Source of the DNA: CAVTWJ01 sp963849485
Lineage (GTDB): Bacteria > Oederibacteriota > Muellerivitia > Muellerivitales > Muellerivitaceae
Direction: 5' to 3'
NCBI GenBank assembly: GCA_963849485.1
Contig: CAWKIF010000102.1
Span: 15,494-79,493 of the forward strand
Length of the DNA: 64,000 nt
Positions 61,025 to 64,000 of this stretch are shown piece after piece (within the stretch, counting starts at the first letter, position 1; each line of letters opens with the position of its first letter). Both the position numbers and the translations under genes were made by a program. A model generated the notes under the pieces. The model was not told where the DNA came from and did no database searches. It saw only the letters and a list, made by a program, of their open reading frames with translations.

Positions 61025-61910
61025 CTACCCATAAAATCTATTCCTCTTATTCTCCGACTTCCTGCATTCTTCCGAACAGCCATAATTATTTTCTATTTTA
61101 CATTTGTGGCAAGATACTAAAATCTTATCACAATCTAAATTATGGCAATTTATATAATACGCGGTTGGTTCGCCGCAGAAATAACAGTTGGAAATATACT
61201 TAAGCTCCGGATCATTATTAGGCTCTACTACGCGACGTTCATCAAATACAAATACGCCTCCCTGCCAGAATGTGTCCGGGTATTTCTTTGTGTATGATAC
61301 TATTCCACCCTCAAGCTGGTAAACGTCCTTAAAGCCCTGTTCAACCAGATAAGCCGAGGCTTTTTCACATCTTATCCCCCCGGTACAGTAAGTAACAATT
61401 GTTTTGTCTTTATAATCTTTCAGCGTTTCCGCTGCCGCCGGCCATTGCCGGAAGTTCTGAATCTGTGGAGTAAGGGCATTCCTGAATTTGCCGATATTGC
61501 TTTCATAACTATTGCGCGCATCGACTATGATGAAGTCCTTCCCGGTTTTATAAAATTCAAACAGCCCTTCCGGTGAAAAGCCGCTTCCCGCCTCTGCCCG
61601 GTGAGGTAGTTTTCAAATCCGAATTAACAATTTCTTCCTTTAACCTTACGTACATTGCATTAAACGCATGCTGCTGCTCTTCGTCTTCTTTAAAAACAAT
61701 ATCCTTAAACCCGGGATAATTTTTGATGACGGCTTTATACTTTTCAATATTATCCGTTCTGCCCGATACCGTACCGTTTATTCCTTCCCCGGCAATGAAT
61801 ACTCTTCCTTTAATATCATTTTGAGCGCACCATTTAAGATGCTCATCAACAAACAGCTCCGGGTTTTCCACATGCACATATTTATAAAAAAGCAAAACCT
61901 TGTAATTCAT
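61025..61910 (-). CDS. trhO: tRNA uridine(34) hydroxylase TrhO (rhodanese family), one frameshift
   Basis: About 295 residues after repair. It hydroxylates uridine 34 of certain tRNAs using O2. The N-terminal ferredoxin-like domain (MNYKVLLFYKYVHVENPELF; FIAGEGINGTVSG) is intact in the frame ending at 61,557. Removing one base from the A-run at 61,576-61,579 gives KRLSPEGLFEFYKTG and a fully open rhodanese domain to a TAG at 61,025, with FIIVDARNSYESNIGKF and the active-site YCTGGIRCEKASAYL (catalytic Cys of CTGGIRC). A Cys-rich C terminus (CYFCGEPTAYYINC, CHKCKIENNYGCSEECRK) is typical of the family. Start ATG 61,910. Confidence 0.9.
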
Positions 61911-62009
61911 CTTTCCTGTTCACATTTTATATTGAACTTAAATTTACCAAACTGTCTTTGTTATATAAATATGTACGATTACCGGTCTGACCTGCGTCTC
62001 ATCCCCTAA

Positions 62010-62964
62010 CACAGATTATCAATCTGTGTGTCATATCTTCTTTCCGTATCACAGATTATCAATCTGTGCGTCATCTTTTTTTTCCGTATCACAGATTATC
62101 AAATCTGTGCGTCATATCTTCTTTCCGTATCACAGATTATCAATCTGTGCGTCATGCTTTCTTTCCGTATCACAGATTATCAAATCTGTGCGTCATGCTT
62201 TCTTTCCGTATCACAGATTATCAAATCTGTGCGTCATATCTTCTTTCCGTATCACAGATTATCAATCTGTGCGTCATCTTTTCTTTCCGTATCACAGATT
62301 ATCAATCTGTGCGTCATCTTTTCTTTCCGTATCACAGATTATCAATCTGTGCGTCATCTTTTCTTTCCGTATCACAGATTATCAATCTGTGCGTCATATC
62401 TTCTTTCCGTATCACAGATTATCAAATCTGTGCGTCATCTTTTCTTTCCGTATCACAGATTATCAAATCTGTGCGTCATATTTTCTTTCCGTACCACAGA
62501 TTATCAAATCTGTGCGTCATGCTTTCTTTCCGTATCACAGATTATCAATCTGTGCGTCATATCTTCTTTCCGTATCACAGATTATCAAATCTGTGCGTCA
62601 TCTTTTTCTTTCCGTATCACAGATTATCAAATCTGTGCGTCATATCTTCTTTCCGTATCACAGATTATCAAATCTGTGCGTCATCTTTTCTTTCCGTATC
62701 ACAGATTATCAATCTGTGCGTCATCTTTTTCTTTCCGTATCACAGATTATCAATCTGTGCGTCATATTTTTCTTTCCGTATCACAGATTATCAATCTGTG
62801 CGTCATCTTTTCTTTCCGTATCACAGATTATCAAATCTGTGCGTCATATCTTCTTTCCGTATCACAGATTATCAATCTGTGCGTCATCTTTTCTTTCCGT
62901 ATCACAGATTATCAATCTGTGCGTCATACTTTTCTTTCCGTATCACAGATTATCAATCTGTGCG
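62010..62964. repeat. 24-copy tandem array of a 40-42-bp hairpin repeat
   Basis: Twenty-four head-to-tail copies of CACAGATTATCA(A)ATCTGTG followed by CGTCAT, a variable 5-7-base segment and CTTTCCGTAT. Each copy has perfect 8-bp arms (CACAGATT/AATCTGTG) around a 3-base (ATC) or 4-base (ATCA) loop. The variable segment takes only a few states (ATCTTC, CTTTTC, GCTTTC, ATTTTC and T-run variants). The first copy reads GTGTGTCAT and the last runs directly into the dispersed CCCGGAGGGATGACATG module. Because the unit has no stop in three plus-strand frames, long artificial frames of about 320 codons appear; I do not consider them coding. It is not CRISPR: the variable segments are far too short and repeat themselves. 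Confidence 0.95.
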
Positions 62965-63252
62965 TCCCAAATCCCGGAGGGATGACATGTTTGTAGCCCC
63001 GGGTGTTAACAGAGCCTGTCCCGATTCATTATCGGGAGGGTAATGCAACAACAAAAAAACCCTCTTCCCCTCTCCTTGATAAAGCCTTTCCCAATTCGAT
63101 CGGGAGAGGGGGCCAGGGTGAGGTCGTTGCAACCCATACACTGCTTCCACCTATTAAATTCCCCAACCCTGGAACTTTAATCCATTAAAAAACTTTTCTA
63201 TTGCTTTTAATTTATCACTAATGTATATTTCTGATATATACATTAAAACATT
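62965..63252. repeat. dispersed module block between array and BrnT gene
   Basis: Continues the array with CCCGGAGGGATGACATG, TTGTAGCCCCGGGTGTTAAC and a CCCGATTCATTATCGGGAGGG dyad, then a CTCCTTGATAAAG/CTTTCCC...GGGAGAGGG region. The last about 90 bp are AT-rich and should hold the brnTA promoter. The order of modules repeats that at 60,755-60,960. Confidence 0.6.
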
Positions 63253-63573
63253 ATGGACGCAATAGATTTACCGAAACCGGTCAGATTTGAATGGGACGCC
63301 GGAAATATAAATAAAAACAAGATTAAACATAATGTAGACTTTCTTGAAGCCCAACAAGTATTTTTAAATGCTTCCTTGTGGGCAGTACCTGATGAAAAAC
63401 ATTCAAGTGAAAAAGAAAAAAGGTATAATGCTTTAGGCCATACGGATAACGGTAAGGAATTATTTATTTCATTTACCATTAGAAATGAGGCAGTCAGAGT
63501 AATCTCTGCAAGGGTTATGAATAAGAATGAAAGGTTGTTTTATGAAGAAGTTAAAAGAAATTCCCGATTTTAA
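63253..63573 (+). CDS. brnT: BrnT-family toxin
   Basis: Predicted 106 residues. BrnT toxins have a RelE-like fold and act as ribonucleases. Motifs: VRFEWDAGNINKNKIKHNVD (residues 10-29, the FEWDxxKxxxNxxKHxV signature), then FLEAQQVFLNASLWAVPDEK near 30-49, RYNALGHTDNGKELFISFTI near 57-76, and VRVISARVMNKNERLFYEE (the ISAR motif and C-terminal basic helix). The 3' end overlaps the antitoxin start by 32 bases when the latter is read from 63,542. The frame is intact. Confidence 0.9.
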   Translation: MDAIDLPKPVRFEWDAGNINKNKIKHNVDFLEAQQVFLNASLWAVPDEKHSSEKEKRYNALGHTDNGKELFISFTIRNEAVRVISARVMNKNERLFYEEVKRNSRF

Positions 63574-63839
63574 AAGTGGATGAAGAGCGCGAATTTTGGT
63601 CAACGCATAGCAGCATGGAGTACGTTGATTGGTCAAAAGGCAGCCTTGTAAGTTTTCCTGATCTTAAACCCACAACCAAAGCGATATCTATAAGGCTTCC
63701 TGAAATTACAATATCTAAATTAAAGACCAAAGCAAATAAAATGGATGTACCTTATCAGTCTTTAATTAAAATATATATTGAAGAAGGTATTAACGGAAGT
63801 AAATATAAACCGCTTTCTAAAAGAAAAATTAAAGTTTAA
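63542..63839 (+). CDS. brnA: BrnA/CopG-type antitoxin, one frameshift
   Basis: About 98 residues. The start at 63,542 gives MKKLKEIPDFKS, the usual opening of this antitoxin family, but the frame then hits a TGA at 63,580. Removing one G of the pair at 63,578-63,579 continues as DEEREFWSTHSSMEYVDWSK and on to the stop at 63,837-63,839. Read from the GTG at 63,576 alone, the family N terminus would be lost. The C-terminal half (KAISIRLPEITISKLKTKAN, then VPYQSLIKIYIEEGI) is a ribbon-helix-helix DNA-binding domain. It neutralises BrnT and autoregulates the operon. Confidence 0.85.
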
Positions 63840-64000
63840 CCCATTATTTCGTGAGGTTTACCTTGCAGGTGAGCCTCACATTTTGCATTTAAATTTCCCA
63901 AATCCCGTAGCACAGATTAGCAAATCTGTGCGTCCCAAATCCCCGGAGGGATGACATGTTTGTAGCCCCGGGTGTTAACAAAGCCTGTCCCGATTCATTA
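63840..64000. repeat. dispersed intergenic modules at the window end
   Basis: GTGAGGTTTACCTTGCAGGT plus GAGCCTCAC palindrome, one CACAGATTAGCAAATCTGTG copy with a point change (63,911-63,930), and the GGGATGACATGTTTGTAGCC module, in the same order as at 60,698-60,830. The element is cut by the window end. Confidence 0.65.

Noticed and set aside
62010..63043. Possible CRISPR array, and three overlapping plus-strand frames of about 320 codons
   Set aside because: The segments between repeats are 5-7 bases plus a constant part, and they recur; no cas genes. The frames exist only because the unit has no stop in any of the three frames and give a repeated peptide without start signals.
1..64000. 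rRNA, tRNA and replication-origin signals
   Set aside because: I looked for conserved rRNA stretches, tRNA arms with CCA-type ends and DnaA-box clusters by eye and saw none; a covariance-model scan would be needed for a firm negative.

Overview
The window falls into two halves that do not look like the same genome. Positions 1 to about 37,830 are visibly GC-rich. They carry Gram-negative surface biology: two type V autotransporters, an expansin-like protein with a very long Thr-Pro linker and FlgD-type Ig modules, and several small secreted proteins. I cannot name the phylum. The mix of Thr-Pro linkers, FlgD-like modules and autotransporter beta-strand repeats is common in uncultivated bacteria. 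From about 37,850 to the end the DNA is AT-rich and carries a type IX secretion sorting domain (NYPNPFNPSTTISY), TrhO, PdxB, a Wzc-type tyrosine kinase and dense intergenic repeats. This fits the Ignavibacteria/Bacteroidota (FCB) group. The switch happens inside a truncated IS3-family element (37,840-38,080) abutting a PIN/ribbon-helix-helix toxin-antitoxin operon. An assembly or read chimera is the simplest explanation; recent transfer is the alternative.

Layout, first half: small secreted proteins and a lipoprotein (198-2,259); a frameshifted NAD-dependent epimerase (2,391-3,306); the expansin/Thr-Pro/FlgD mosaic protein on the minus strand (3,615-9,361); a tightly overlapping plus-strand operon of a secreted protein, a TPR protein and a polytopic membrane protein (9,694-13,957) ending in a bidirectional terminator; an autotransporter with a damaged 5' end (14,011-19,931); a small protein and a bacteriohemerythrin (20,263-21,142); an intact 3,510-residue autotransporter (21,165-31,697); then a small protein, cupin, Spy-like periplasmic protein, YgjP-like protease, small hypotheticals, a RelE/HTH toxin-antitoxin pair, a Bax-inhibitor-1 family protein and the PIN/RHH pair.

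Layout, second half: a minus-strand polysaccharide locus (38,483-49,196) with an O-antigen ligase/polymerase, two GT2 and one GT11 glycosyltransferase, an NAD-dependent epimerase, an ABC exporter (Wzm/Wzt) and a parallel beta-helix protein, interrupted by a dead IS982 transposase. Then come a zinc-ribbon membrane protein, a HAD phosphatase, Wzc/Wza-like proteins, a CheW-like protein, PdxB, a T9SS cargo protein, a MORN-TonB protein, TrhO, a 24-copy tandem array of a hairpin-forming repeat (62,010-62,964), and a BrnT/BrnA toxin-antitoxin pair. Intergenic space is filled with a mosaic of recurring palindromic modules, one of which has interleaved inverted repeats that can form mutually exclusive hairpins.

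Many genes, above all in the second half, are split by single-base indels, mostly in homopolymers. The reading frame resumes on the other side with family-typical sequence, so these look like unpolished long-read errors and I give the full extents of such genes. No rRNA, tRNA or CRISPR array was recognised.
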